Source of the DNA: Bhargavaea ullalensis
GTDB lineage: Bacteria; Bacillota; Bacilli; Bacillales_A; Planococcaceae
Reading direction: 5' to 3' (one strand)
Length of the DNA: 64,000 bases
Assembly: GCF_040545425.1 (NCBI RefSeq)
Contig: NZ_JBEPLW010000004.1
This document shows positions 16,766 to 25,252 of this stretch, in pieces (position 1 is the first letter of the stretch; each line of letters opens with the position of its first letter). The notes under the pieces are model-generated. The model saw only the letters and a list, made by a program, of their open reading frames with translations, was not told the DNA's origin and did no database searches. The position numbers and the translations under genes are program-made.

Positions 16766-19700
16766 ATGACAGAAACCAAACAATCACCGATCAATGAACA
16801 GAGAGAGCAGCTCATCGGGAAAGCTGCGCGGCTGGCCGTGCTGTTTCGGCAGGACGATGACCGGGAGCGGGAAGAGCGGGCAGCACGCTTTGCCGGAAAA
16901 GTGATGAAGGACGAATTTGTGATCGGGTTCGCCGGCCATTTTTCCGCCGGCAAGTCGAGCATGATCAATGCGCTCACCGGCGTGGATCTGCTGGCAACCG
17001 GACCGATTCCGACGAGCGCCAACATCGTGCGCGTTCACAAGGCGGACGAGGACTTTGCGATCATCCACCGGACAGACGGTCCGCCCGTTCGGTTCACCGG
17101 CAATCTGGACCTGGAATACATCAAGGAATTCTCAAAAGACGGAGCCGGCGTGTCGGACATCGAAGTCGGCCATGCGGGATCGGCGCTGCCTGACGGCGTC
17201 ACCGTGATGGACACACCCGGCGTGGACTCGACAGATGACGCCCACAGACTGTCGACCGAGTCGTCGCTCCATATTGCAGACCTCGTCTTTTATGTTATGG
17301 ACTACAATCATGTGCAGTCCGGACTCAACTTCACTTTCACCAAAAACCTCATGCAATACAATGAAAATGTTTACCTGATCGTCAACCAGATCGACAAGCA
17401 CCGGGAAGAAGAGCTGAGTTTCGAAGACTTTCAGGAATCCGTCCGGAATTCATTCGCTTCGTGGGGTGTCCATCCGAAAGGGATCTTCTACACATCGTTG
17501 AAGCAGACAGGACTTCCGCACAATGATTTCAGCCGCGTGAAGGAATTGATCGGCCAAAGCATCGGCAATCGGGGAGCGTCGCTCATTGAAACGGGTGAAG
17601 GCACCATCCGCAAACTGGAAGACGAGCATCTCCGGTTTCTCGAGGATGAAGTGGCGGAGCGGAAATCGACTTATTCTGAAATCCTGACGGAAGACGAATG
17701 GAACCGGCGTGAGGAAATCCTTGAAGAGGCTTCCGATGCGGCGCGGCGGGTCGAGCTCCTGTCGCCCGAACTGTGGGAAGCTTCTTTTGAAGCAGAGCGG
17801 AAGCAACTGCTGGAAAATGCGGGCCTCATGCCGTTTGAAGTCCGTGATCAGATGAAGGAATACCTGGAGTCGAGGTCACCGTCCTTTAAAGTCGGCTTCC
17901 TGTTCAGCGGCAAGAAAACGGAAGAAGAACGCGTTGCCCGGGAGGAGCGGATGATCCGCCTTTTCAGGAAAACGGCGGATGCCCAGGCGGCCACGCATCT
18001 GCGGAACCTGATGAAGCAGTCACTTCGCGAGGCGGGAATCCTTTCTGATGAAGAAGCCATCCGGATCGACAGGATGGACCTGGAAGTGCCGCTTTCGGTC
18101 ATTGAAGGAGAAGTCCCGCAGGGTGCCCTGGTCACCGGCGACACGGTGCTCAACTTCACGGAAGCTGTCCGCCAGGCCGTGATCCGGTGGTTCATCCGCG
18201 AGACGGACGGCTGGAAAAAAGAAAAGACGGCCGTTATTGCAGAGCGCGCCAATGACAGCACCGGCCGGCTGGAGCAGCAGGCGGGATCGATGTCGGAAAA
18301 AGCCGGCGCCATCCGGGCGATCGAGGAAGCTGTCCAGACGATCGTCCGCTTTAAGAAATCCCTCGCATCCAAAGACTCCCGGCTTGATGAAGAAGCCAGA
18401 CTCACAGCGGAAAAGTGGGAACGGAAAGAACAATCGGCACGTGAGTCTGTCGTTGACTTCGAGCCGTCGATGGCTCCTGGCAAGGAAGACGAGCAGCCGG
18501 CTGCTGAAGGCGGAGAAGAGTCGGACCGCCCGGTCGTCACCGAGGCGGCAGCCGACGAAGCGGTTTCTGATGCGCTTTTCATTTCCGATAAAATCCGGAG
18601 CATCCCGGGGTTTTCCGAAACGGCGGATTATCTCCGGCGAAAAGCGGACCGGCTCGGCCGGAAGGACTTCACCATCGCGCTGTTCGGCGCATTCAGTGCA
18701 GGGAAATCATCGTTCTCCAACGCGCTGATCGGCGAGCCGGTGCTGCCGGTTTCTCCGAATCCGACGACAGCCGCCATCAACCGCATCCGGCCGGCGGATG
18801 CGGCGCGGGACAAAGCGAGCGGCACGGCCGATATTCACCTGAAGACAGTGGAGGCCATGACGGAAGACGTCGTCCGTGCATTCGCGGAACTCGGCATGAC
18901 GGTCCGGTCGCTTGAAGATGCCTACCGGCACGCCGACGAAGCCGCTGCGAAAGATGACATCGAAGACGGCAAGCAGCTGCACCGCTCATTCATCCGGGCA
19001 TTCAAGGCCGGCTTCCATGAAAGGGGTCCGCTGCTCGGCAAGACGGTCAATGTGGCGGAAGCGGAATTCCGAGAATATGTCGCCGATGAAACGAGAAGCT
19101 GCTTTGTCGAATCGATCGATTTTTATTATGACTGCGAGCTGACGCGCCAGGGCATCACGCTTGTCGACACACCGGGTGCGGATTCGATCAACGCCCGCCA
19201 TACGGATGTGGCGTTCGAGTACATCCGTAATGCCGATGCCATTTTGTTCGTCACTTATTACAACCATGCGTTTGCCGCCGCCGACCGGGAATTCCTCATC
19301 CAGCTCGGCCGGGTGAAGGACGCGTTTGAAATGGACAAGATGTTCTTCCTGGTGAATGCGATCGACCTGGCCGCAGATGAAGAAGAAGCGGATCTCGTCA
19401 AAGGATATGTCGCCGGTGAACTCCAGCGGTTCGGCATCCGCAATCCGCGGCTGTTCGGCATCTCGAGCCTGCGTGCGCTCGAAGAGAAGACGGAAGGGAA
19501 AACGCTCGGATCCGGCATGCCGGAATTTGAGAAGGATTTCCATCACTTCCTCGGCGAAGAACTGAACGCGCTTGCGGTGCAGTCGCTCCGGGAAGAAAGC
19601 CGGAAAGCCGTCGAGTCGCTCGGCGCCCTGATCTCCCGGACGGAATCGAACCTGTCGCGCAAGGAAGAGCGTCTGGAAGAGCTCCGCCTCTACGAACAGG

Positions 19701-20416
19701 ATCTGCGGAAACGGTTTGCCCACTCGGGGGCGCAAGTGATCATGAACGATGTGAAGGCCGAGCTCGATGAATTGATCTACTATGTATTGCAGCGGGTGTT
19801 CTACCGGTTCACCGAGTTCTTCCGGGAAGCATACAACCCTGCTACCTTTGCTTCACGCCCGGCCAAAGAGGCCCTTTCCACGGCGCTCCGCGAAGCGCTC
19901 GGCGCTGTGGGCTTCGACATCGTCCAGGAGCTGAAAGTGACGGACCTCAGGCTGACAAACTACACGTCCCGCCGGCTCACCGGCAGGTTCACCGACGAAC
20001 AGCGAACGCTCCGGGAAATGGATCCGGTGTTCGGCCTGACACCGTTTGAACCGGACGACAAAGACAGCTTGTCATTCCCGGAAGTTTTTCCGGATCCCTC
20101 GGCTTACTCCGCCGTCAACCGGATCTATAAGAACGACAAGGACTTCTTTGAGGCAGGAACGCGCGACAAGCTGCGGGATGCACTCGAGCAGGCGGCAAAA
20201 AAAGACGCGGAGCAATATTTGAATGAACAAAAGGCGCGCATGCTGAACAGCTTCGACCAGTGGACGGAACTGGAGGCGGAAGGCCTCAGGCAACATCTCC
20301 TTCAGGGGGCGCTCGCGAAAATCGGCTCCGAGCGGGAAGTTCTTCAGAAATTCGGCAACCTGGATGAGTGGAAAGGGATTTACTCGACACTATCTGAAAG
20401 GGAGGAATTGAAATGA
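16766..20416 (+). CDS. dynA: DynA, bacterial dynamin with two fused GTPase units
   Basis: 1216-residue membrane-fusing dynamin, which in B. subtilis (DynA/YpbR) helps membrane repair under stress and phage attack. Two dynamin halves are evident. The first has FAGHFSAGKSSMINAL (P-loop near residue 56), DTPGVDSTD and NQID; the second has FGAFSAGKSSFSNAL (near residue 640), DTPGADSIN and NAID. Long charged helices follow each GTPase domain. The ATG at 16766 follows GAGGAG; an in-frame upstream start at 16646 overlaps the ypvA stop and terminator and is rejected. The sulfurtransferase gene overlaps its stop by four bases. Confidence 0.93.
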   Translation: MTETKQSPINEQREQLIGKAARLAVLFRQDDDREREERAARFAGKVMKDEFVIGFAGHFSAGKSSMINALTGVDLLATGPIPTSANIVRVHKADEDFAIIHRTDGPPVRFTGNLDLEYIKEFSKDGAGVSDIEVGHAGSALPDGVTVMDTPGVDSTDDAHRLSTESSLHIADLVFYVMDYNHVQSGLNFTFTKNLMQYNENVYLIVNQIDKHREEELSFEDFQESVRNSFASWGVHPKGIFYTSLKQTGLPHNDFSRVKELIGQSIGNRGASLIETGEGTIRKLEDEHLRFLEDEVAERKSTYSEILTEDEWNRREEILEEASDAARRVELLSPELWEASFEAERKQLLENAGLMPFEVRDQMKEYLESRSPSFKVGFLFSGKKTEEERVAREERMIRLFRKTADAQAATHLRNLMKQSLREAGILSDEEAIRIDRMDLEVPLSVIEGEVPQGALVTGDTVLNFTEAVRQAVIRWFIRETDGWKKEKTAVIAERANDSTGRLEQQAGSMSEKAGAIRAIEEAVQTIVRFKKSLASKDSRLDEEARLTAEKWERKEQSARESVVDFEPSMAPGKEDEQPAAEGGEESDRPVVTEAAADEAVSDALFISDKIRSIPGFSETADYLRRKADRLGRKDFTIALFGAFSAGKSSFSNALIGEPVLPVSPNPTTAAINRIRPADAARDKASGTADIHLKTVEAMTEDVVRAFAELGMTVRSLEDAYRHADEAAAKDDIEDGKQLHRSFIRAFKAGFHERGPLLGKTVNVAEAEFREYVADETRSCFVESIDFYYDCELTRQGITLVDTPGADSINARHTDVAFEYIRNADAILFVTYYNHAFAAADREFLIQLGRVKDAFEMDKMFFLVNAIDLAADEEEADLVKGYVAGELQRFGIRNPRLFGISSLRALEEKTEGKTLGSGMPEFEKDFHHFLGEELNALAVQSLREESRKAVESLGALISRTESNLSRKEERLEELRLYEQDLRKRFAHSGAQVIMNDVKAELDELIYYVLQRVFYRFTEFFREAYNPATFASRPAKEALSTALREALGAVGFDIVQELKVTDLRLTNYTSRRLTGRFTDEQRTLREMDPVFGLTPFEPDDKDSLSFPEVFPDPSAYSAVNRIYKNDKDFFEAGTRDKLRDALEQAAKKDAEQYLNEQKARMLNSFDQWTELEAEGLRQHLLQGALAKIGSEREVLQKFGNLDEWKGIYSTLSEREELK

Positions 20417-21237
20417 CGGAAGTGTTCAAAACGGTGGATGAACTGTCGGACGGTTACTGGAAGCTGATCGATGTCCGCTTTTCGCTGCAGGATCCAAAAG
20501 CCGGGAAAACGGCCTACGAAAACGGGCATATTGCAGGCGCCGTCCACTGGGATCTTGAGAAAGACCTGTCCGATATGGATTCAAAGAACGGCCGCCATCC
20601 CATGCCGTCCCGCGAGAATCTGACTGAGTTGTTCCGCAGGAGCGGGCTCATGCTCGATGACCGGATCCTCATTTATGACAACGGAGGAGAGCCGTTCGCC
20701 GCAAGGGCATGGTGGCTGCTCCGGTACGGAGGTTTTCGGCAGGTCTATATATTGAAGGAAGGATATAAAGGACTTGTCCGCGCAGGCTATCCTCTTCAAA
20801 CGGAAGCGGCGGCTCCCGAACGATCGGAAGTGAAGCCGGACTGGCAGGGACAGCTGTATGCAAGCCGTGAGGATGTGCGCAAAGTCGTGGAAGGCAGCGG
20901 GGAAGGCATCCTGCTCGATGCCCGCGCGGCCGAACGCTACGCAGGAAAACATGAACCGCTCGATCCGGTGGCCGGCCATATCCCCGGTGCACGGAACTTT
21001 GACTGGAGCAGGCTCGTTTCCGGCGGGCAGTTCAACACGGGAGAGGAAATCGTGCGGGCCATCCGGGAAGTGGTCGCTTCTGATGAGCCGGTGACCGTCT
21101 ACTGCGGCAGCGGTGTGACTGCGGCACCGCTTAACGCGATGCTCGCTCATATCGGCCAGGAAAATCTCCGGCTGTATGTCGGCAGCTACAGTGACTGGGT
21201 GAGTGACCCGGACGCCCCGGTGGAAACGGGTGAGTGA
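20413..21237 (+). CDS. Thiosulfate/3-mercaptopyruvate sulfurtransferase (two rhodanese domains)
   Basis: 274-residue tandem rhodanese. The inactive N-terminal domain (VRFSLQDPKAGKTAYENGHI) is followed by a catalytic C-terminal domain (LLDARAAERYAG, then YCGSGVTA), where the cysteine of CGSGVTA is the persulfide site. The loop CGSGVTA is the mercaptopyruvate type more than the thiosulfate type. It transfers sulfane sulfur to acceptors such as cyanide or thiols. Its ATG overlaps the dynA stop (ATGA), so it is translated from the same message. Confidence 0.9.
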   Translation: MTEVFKTVDELSDGYWKLIDVRFSLQDPKAGKTAYENGHIAGAVHWDLEKDLSDMDSKNGRHPMPSRENLTELFRRSGLMLDDRILIYDNGGEPFAARAWWLLRYGGFRQVYILKEGYKGLVRAGYPLQTEAAAPERSEVKPDWQGQLYASREDVRKVVEGSGEGILLDARAAERYAGKHEPLDPVAGHIPGARNFDWSRLVSGGQFNTGEEIVRAIREVVASDEPVTVYCGSGVTAAPLNAMLAHIGQENLRLYVGSYSDWVSDPDAPVETGE

Positions 21238-21313
21238 ATCGGCAGTTTGATTCACGGGAAGGAAAGCGGGGTATCAGAGGGTTAGAAAGCAACAGAGGTG
21301 GAGGGATGCCCTC

Positions 21314-22018
21314 TTGGACTATATGACGAATGCCATCAAGCTGGTTGTCGCGCTGCTCGCGCTTTTGGTCATCGTCCGGCTGCTGGGAAGAAAAGAGCTC
21401 GCCGAAATGACTCCGTTTGACATCGTCTACCTGTTGTTGTTCGGAGGCATCGTGGAAGAAACTTTGTTCGACAGCAGCATCTCGGTCTGGAACCTGCTGT
21501 TCACGCTCGCTGTCTGGGCAATCCTCATCTATCTGATCGAAAAGATTGCCCAGCGCTCGGACAAGGGAAGAGTCCTGCTCATGGGGCGGCCGGTCTACCT
21601 GATCAAAGACGGGAAACTGGATACCGAGGCGTTCAGGAAAAATGCTCTCGAGATGGAACAGCTTCGGATCATGCTCCGGCAAAGCGGAATTTTCTCTTTG
21701 CGGGAAGTAAAAGATCTGCTCATCGAAACGAACGGATCATTCTCAATCAATACGTATGCCCGGTACAAACCTGCGACTGCCGGAGACCTTCATCTGGATG
21801 TAGCCGAAGAAGACCCGAGCGTTTTGTTGATCGACCGCGGAACCGTCAAAAGGGAAATGCTGCGGCAGATCGGCAAACGGGAAGAATGGCTGCTGGATGC
21901 GATGGCAGATCTCGGATTCGGAGGCGTTCAGGACATTCTTTACTGTGAATGGTCTGCGATGGACGGTTTTTATGTCCGGACGAAGGATGATACAATGAGA
22001 CCGGGGGAGATTGAATGA
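21314..22018 (+). CDS. DUF421 family membrane protein (YetF-like)
   Basis: 234-residue integral membrane protein with N-terminal hydrophobic helices (VVALLALLVIVRLLG, MTPFDIVYLLLFGGIV, LLFTLAVWAILIYLI) and a cytosolic C-terminal domain containing the family block LRQSGIFSLREVKDLLIETNGSFS. The family is common in spore-forming relatives; function is poorly known. I use the TTG at 21314 because AGGTGGAGG is nine bases upstream; ATG at 21323 is the alternative. The next gene overlaps by four bases. Confidence 0.85.
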   Translation: MDYMTNAIKLVVALLALLVIVRLLGRKELAEMTPFDIVYLLLFGGIVEETLFDSSISVWNLLFTLAVWAILIYLIEKIAQRSDKGRVLLMGRPVYLIKDGKLDTEAFRKNALEMEQLRIMLRQSGIFSLREVKDLLIETNGSFSINTYARYKPATAGDLHLDVAEEDPSVLLIDRGTVKREMLRQIGKREEWLLDAMADLGFGGVQDILYCEWSAMDGFYVRTKDDTMRPGEIE

Positions 22019-22611
22019 AATTTGCCATCATCGGAGACATCCACTCCTCCGTACAGGATCTGGAGGATGTGCTGGACCATATCAGCCAGCACGCGCCCGG
22101 TGCCGAAGTTGTCGGGACGGGCGATTTATTTGAATGCACGATCAGCAAAAAGCGCGCACCTTACGAACGCTTCAGCAGGCTGGAGGAAGTCATGCTCCTG
22201 CCGGAAGGGTTGCTCAACCTTCTGGATTTCCCGTCGGTGATGGGCAATCAGGAAGAACGCATCGCCATGATCACGGAATCCGGAGAGCCGCTTCTTCGGC
22301 GGATCCGGTCGATGCCTGAAACGATGGACATCGACGGTGCGGAAATCGTGCACGGCCACCAGTGGGAGTGGGGCGGCGATCCGTGGACGCCGGTTTATCC
22401 GGGAAATGCGGGCGACCTCACCTTTTACGGACACAGCCATGAATCAGATCTCTCCATCGACGGCGAGCCAATAGACATCGGTTTCGGCGTGCCATATGAC
22501 GTGACAAAGGGACAGACATTCGTCAATGTCGGACCAGTTGTCGGCGACCGGGAATGGGTGCTGTACGACCCGGCTGCCCGCACGGTGGAGTTCAGAAAAG
22601 TGATGGAATGA
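22015..22611 (+). CDS. Calcineurin-like metallophosphoesterase (YfcE-type)
   Basis: 198-residue metal-dependent phosphoesterase. All metal-binding blocks are present: GDIHS at the N-terminus, GDLFE, GNQEE (a variant of GNHE in which the usual histidine is glutamine), HGHQ and GHSHE. The substrate cannot be told from sequence; family members hydrolyse phosphodiesters. It overlaps the DUF421 gene by four bases, so the two are an operon. Confidence 0.88.
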   Translation: MKFAIIGDIHSSVQDLEDVLDHISQHAPGAEVVGTGDLFECTISKKRAPYERFSRLEEVMLLPEGLLNLLDFPSVMGNQEERIAMITESGEPLLRRIRSMPETMDIDGAEIVHGHQWEWGGDPWTPVYPGNAGDLTFYGHSHESDLSIDGEPIDIGFGVPYDVTKGQTFVNVGPVVGDREWVLYDPAARTVEFRKVME

Positions 22612-22614
22612 GAA

Positions 22615-22660
22615 AGCAGCAGGACGGACCCGGATCGGATCTGCCTGCTGCTGTTATTTT
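22615..22660 (+). terminator. Terminator after the phosphoesterase gene
   Basis: AGCAGCAGG (22615-22623) pairs with CCTGCTGCT (22644-22652), followed by GTTATTTT. Confidence 0.65.
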
Positions 22661-22691
22661 GAGTTATAGGGAGGTAAAGGAGCGGTCCACC

Positions 22692-23093
22692 ATGGAAAAA
22701 GCAACTCCGTTTTTGATGTTCCAGAAGGGAAAGGCGGAAGAGGCGATGAAGTTTTATACCGGCCTCATCGAGGATTCCGAAATCATGGAGATCACCCGTT
22801 ATGGCCCGGGTAATCCTGGCGGAGACGAAGGAACGGTAATGCGTGCGTCCTTCACATTAAAGGGCAGGGAATTTCATTGCATCGACAGCAATATACGCCA
22901 TGGCTTTGACTTCACGCCTTCATTCTCCATCTTTTTGACTTGCAGTTCAGAAGAGGAGATCGACCGGCTTTACAAGGAACTGCTCGGCGATGGCGAAGCC
23001 CTGATGCCGATTGGCGAGTACGGATTCAGCAGGAAGTTCGGATGGGTCAATGACCGGTTCGGCGTTTCCTGGCAGCTTGACCTTCCGTTCTGA
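22692..23093 (+). CDS. VOC family protein (PhnB-like)
   Basis: 133-residue glyoxalase-fold protein of the PhnB/3-demethylubiquinone methyltransferase-like group. FLMFQKGKAEEAMKFYTGLI at the start and the C-terminal GWVNDRFGVSWQLDLP block are typical. The reaction is unknown. The ATG at 22692 follows AAAGGAG with nine-base spacing; the open frame before it runs back into the preceding gene. It ends five bases before the convergent ypeP gene. Confidence 0.88.
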   Translation: MEKATPFLMFQKGKAEEAMKFYTGLIEDSEIMEITRYGPGNPGGDEGTVMRASFTLKGREFHCIDSNIRHGFDFTPSFSIFLTCSSEEEIDRLYKELLGDGEALMPIGEYGFSRKFGWVNDRFGVSWQLDLPF

Positions 23094-23098
23094 CCGGG

Positions 23099-23485
23099 TC
23101 AGCCTTTGCGGATCCCTTCCCTGGCCAGTGCATCGGCCGCCCGGTTTTCCTCATCCGGGATCCACTTGATGAAGAAGAATTCAAACGAGTCGGCAATGGC
23201 GAGTGCCCGTTCCAAAATATCCCGGTGAACGGGATTTTTGGCGTACCGCTTTTCAACTGCAGACACAACAGCCTTTGAATCGGAGCGGATGGATACGAGT
23301 CCGGTCGTCCGCTTGGCTGCTTCTTCCACACCCCTCAGGAAAGCCGTAAATTCAGCAGTGTGATTATCGACCACGCCTGCAAACTCTGACAACTTGTCCT
23401 GATGGCCTTCGCCGCGGATAAAAATGCCGATGCCGCTTTTTCCGGGATTTCCGGCAGAAGCACCGTCGATAAATACTTCCAGCAT
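23099..23485 (-). CDS. ypeP: RNase HI-like protein (YpeP type)
   Basis: 128-residue RNase H-fold protein. Catalytic positions are visible: FIDGASAGNPG (first Asp), HTAEFTAFL (Glu), IRSDSKAVVSA (Asp) and NRAADALARE (last Asp). It probably cuts the RNA strand of RNA/DNA hybrids, although B. subtilis YpeP itself has been reported inactive. The neighbour ypeQ on the other strand matches the B. subtilis ypeP-ypeQ-cspD neighbourhood. Confidence 0.88.
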   Translation of the reverse strand: MLEVFIDGASAGNPGKSGIGIFIRGEGHQDKLSEFAGVVDNHTAEFTAFLRGVEEAAKRTTGLVSIRSDSKAVVSAVEKRYAKNPVHRDILERALAIADSFEFFFIKWIPDEENRAADALAREGIRKG

Positions 23486-23584
23486 ATCAATCTCCCTCCA
23501 GTCGGGAAGTTTTGGCTCTCATACTTGAAAACGAAGCGGGAAGACTATACAATGTGGGAACCTGTATAAATGGAGTGACTTGAG

Positions 23585-23773
23585 TTGAATAAAATTGATC
23601 TGATTCAGGATATCGACGAACTTCTGGACCGCTACTGTGAAGACTGCTTCCTGAAAAGGCAGCTGCGCGAAGAAAAAGGGAAAACCGCTGCGCACAGTTT
23701 TTGCATCCGCGGCTGCACTGTCGGAGAACAGCTGCAGTTTCTCGGCGCTGAACTCAATAAACTCGGCCACTAA
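23585..23773 (+). CDS. ypeQ: Small zinc-finger protein (YpeQ type)
   Basis: 62-residue protein with two cysteine pairs (CEDC near residue 18 and CIRGC near residue 40) that probably bind zinc, matching the zinc-finger family of YpeQ. It starts at TTG 23585, six bases behind GGAGTGA. Function is unknown. Confidence 0.8.
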   Translation: MNKIDLIQDIDELLDRYCEDCFLKRQLREEKGKTAAHSFCIRGCTVGEQLQFLGAELNKLGH

Positions 23774-23812
23774 AAAATCCCGCTCTGCGCAAGCCGGCAA
23801 GCGGGATTTTTG
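23773..23812 (+). terminator. Terminator of ypeQ
   Basis: AAAAATCCCGCT and AGCGGGATTTTT form the arms; the stem starts at the stop codon and ends in Ts. It may also serve the convergent cspD transcript. Confidence 0.8.
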
Positions 23813-23881
23813 TTTGTATGGAAATAGGGATGCGATATGGCAATCAGGAAGCACACTCGCTCCGGATCCATCCATCCCTGT

Positions 23882-24091
23882 TCAATGCTCTTCCAGTTTC
23901 ACGACATTTGCAGCTTGAGGACCCCGGTTTCCTTCGATGACTTCAAAAGAGACCGTCTGGCCTTCGTCAAGTGTCTTGAAACCGTCGCCCATGATACCGG
24001 TGTAATGGACGAAGACATCCTCGCCGTCCGACATTTCAATGAAGCCGTACCCCTTATCGTTATTGAACCATTTCACTTTGCCCTGGTACAT
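23882..24091 (-). CDS. cspD: Cold-shock protein CspD
   Basis: 69-residue OB-fold RNA/DNA chaperone. RNP1 (KGYGFIE) and RNP2 (DVFVHYTGI) are intact, and the sequence follows B. subtilis CspD closely to the end (SFEVIEGNRGPQAANVVKL). The ATG at 24091 matches homologues and follows GGGGGGAT; the frame upstream is the leader. A good SigA promoter lies about 60 bases before the start. Confidence 0.95.
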   Translation of the reverse strand: MYQGKVKWFNNDKGYGFIEMSDGEDVFVHYTGIMGDGFKTLDEGQTVSFEVIEGNRGPQAANVVKLEEH

Positions 24092-24150
24092 TTTACATCC
24101 CCCCGACGAGTCAAATGTCATCCGATACAGGGTATCCGGACCCAACCTTC

Positions 24151-24179
24151 AATATACATCATTCGACAATTCAGGTCAA
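24151..24179 (-). promoter_or_regulatory. SigA promoter of cspD
   Basis: On the minus strand TTGACC (24179-24174), a 17-bp spacer and TATATT (24156-24151). The predicted leader is about 53 bases, shorter than in many cold-shock mRNAs. Confidence 0.75.
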
Positions 24180-24268
24180 ACAAATAAAACAATTTTCTGA
24201 TCTGTTTTGCCGGGGGGACATCCAGGGAATACTGGTAATGGAACGTTAAACGAAAGAAGCGTGAACGC

Positions 24269-24991
24269 ATGAAGCCAATCATCGGAGTCACCGCACAAAC
24301 ACAAGATAATTTATATGATTATAAACTGCAGCCGGTCTACATCTCCGCCATTCTCCAGGAAGGCGGAATTCCGGTCGTCTTGCCGATTGTCCCGCCCGAG
24401 GAAGTGGGGGAAGTCCTGGATCTCGTCGACGGCATCGTCATGACCGGCGGCTGGGACATTGACCCGGATTACTACGGCGAAGAACCTCATCCCGGTACAG
24501 GCAGACTGAACTTCGAGATGGACGAATTTGACTCCACTGTCGTCAAGCAAGTCATCGCAAGGGATATGCCGTTTTTCGGCACTTGCCGCGGGATGCAGAT
24601 GCTGAACGTCGTGACCGGCGGAACACTTTATCAGTCCGTGCTCGACCAGCTCGACAACCCGGTGAAACATAAACAAGAGCACGGACGGAAATTTCCCGTC
24701 CACCATGTTGAGATCACCGGAGGAAAGCTTCTCAAGCCCTTATTTGAAAATGGACGAACACGGGTCAACTCTTCGCACAATCAGGGAGCCAAAACCGTTG
24801 GCGAGGGCGTGACGATTGCCGCCAAAGCCCCGGACGGCCTGATTGAAGCGATCGAGCTGGAGGACAAGCGATTTATCCTCGGAACCCAGTGGCATCCGGA
24901 AAACTTCGCCGTAAACGGCCACGGACCTTCCAGGGAAATTTTCTCCTCGTTCATCCATGCCGCGCTGGACTACCGGGAAGAACACCGATAA
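24269..24991 (+). CDS. Gamma-glutamyl-gamma-aminobutyrate hydrolase-like class I amidotransferase (PuuD/PF07722)
   Basis: 240-residue peptidase C26 protein. The nucleophile cysteine sits in FGTCRGMQMLN near residue 109, and the catalytic His-Glu pair in QWHPENF near residue 212; MTGGWDIDPDYYGEEP is typical of the PuuD group. It probably hydrolyses a gamma-glutamyl amide such as gamma-Glu-GABA. No putrescine pathway genes are adjacent, so the exact substrate is open. The ribosome site is weak (GAAAGAAG). Confidence 0.88.
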   Translation: MKPIIGVTAQTQDNLYDYKLQPVYISAILQEGGIPVVLPIVPPEEVGEVLDLVDGIVMTGGWDIDPDYYGEEPHPGTGRLNFEMDEFDSTVVKQVIARDMPFFGTCRGMQMLNVVTGGTLYQSVLDQLDNPVKHKQEHGRKFPVHHVEITGGKLLKPLFENGRTRVNSSHNQGAKTVGEGVTIAAKAPDGLIEAIELEDKRFILGTQWHPENFAVNGHGPSREIFSSFIHAALDYREEHR

Positions 24992-24999
24992 TGCAGTTC

Positions 25000-25140
25000 A
25001 AGGGGCTGTCCAGAAAGTACTGAACGGCCCAGTGAGACAGCAAAAAGCAAGGACGCCGGAAGAGGCTCGGCGACTGGCCTGCGGAAAGCGACCAGAGTCC
25101 TTGCTTTTTGCTTTTTTTGTTTTGAATTGGACAGCCCCTT
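25000..25140. mobile_element. MITE-like palindromic element with terminal inverted repeats
   Basis: A 141-bp unit bounded by perfect 13-bp inverted ends AAGGGGCTGTCCA (25000-25012) and TGGACAGCCCCTT (25128-25140). An inner perfect 14-bp pair CAAAAAGCAAGGAC (25041-25054) and GTCCTTGCTTTTTG (25097-25110) is followed by CTTTTTTT, so it can also end transcription of the upstream gene. The ends resemble those of IS1182-like elements, but there is no transposase. No clear target duplication is seen. Confidence 0.65.
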
Positions 25141-25189
25141 TTCATTCCGGTCAGGAGAATCGGCGGTTCCCCAATCGGCGGCCCTATGA

Positions 25190-25217
25190 TATACTTCACG
25201 TTAGCACCAGCTACTAA
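25190..25217 (+). promoter_or_regulatory. fabI promoter -10 with FapR operator
   Basis: TATACT at 25190-25195 is followed by TTAGCACCAGCTACTAA (25201-25217), which closely matches the FapR box (TTAGTACCTGGTACTAA). FapR is the malonyl-CoA-sensing repressor of fatty acid genes in Bacillales. The operator covers the predicted start site. Confidence 0.75.
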
Positions 25218-25252
25218 TGATTGGTATAAACAGTTCGGGAGGCGTTCAGGAA

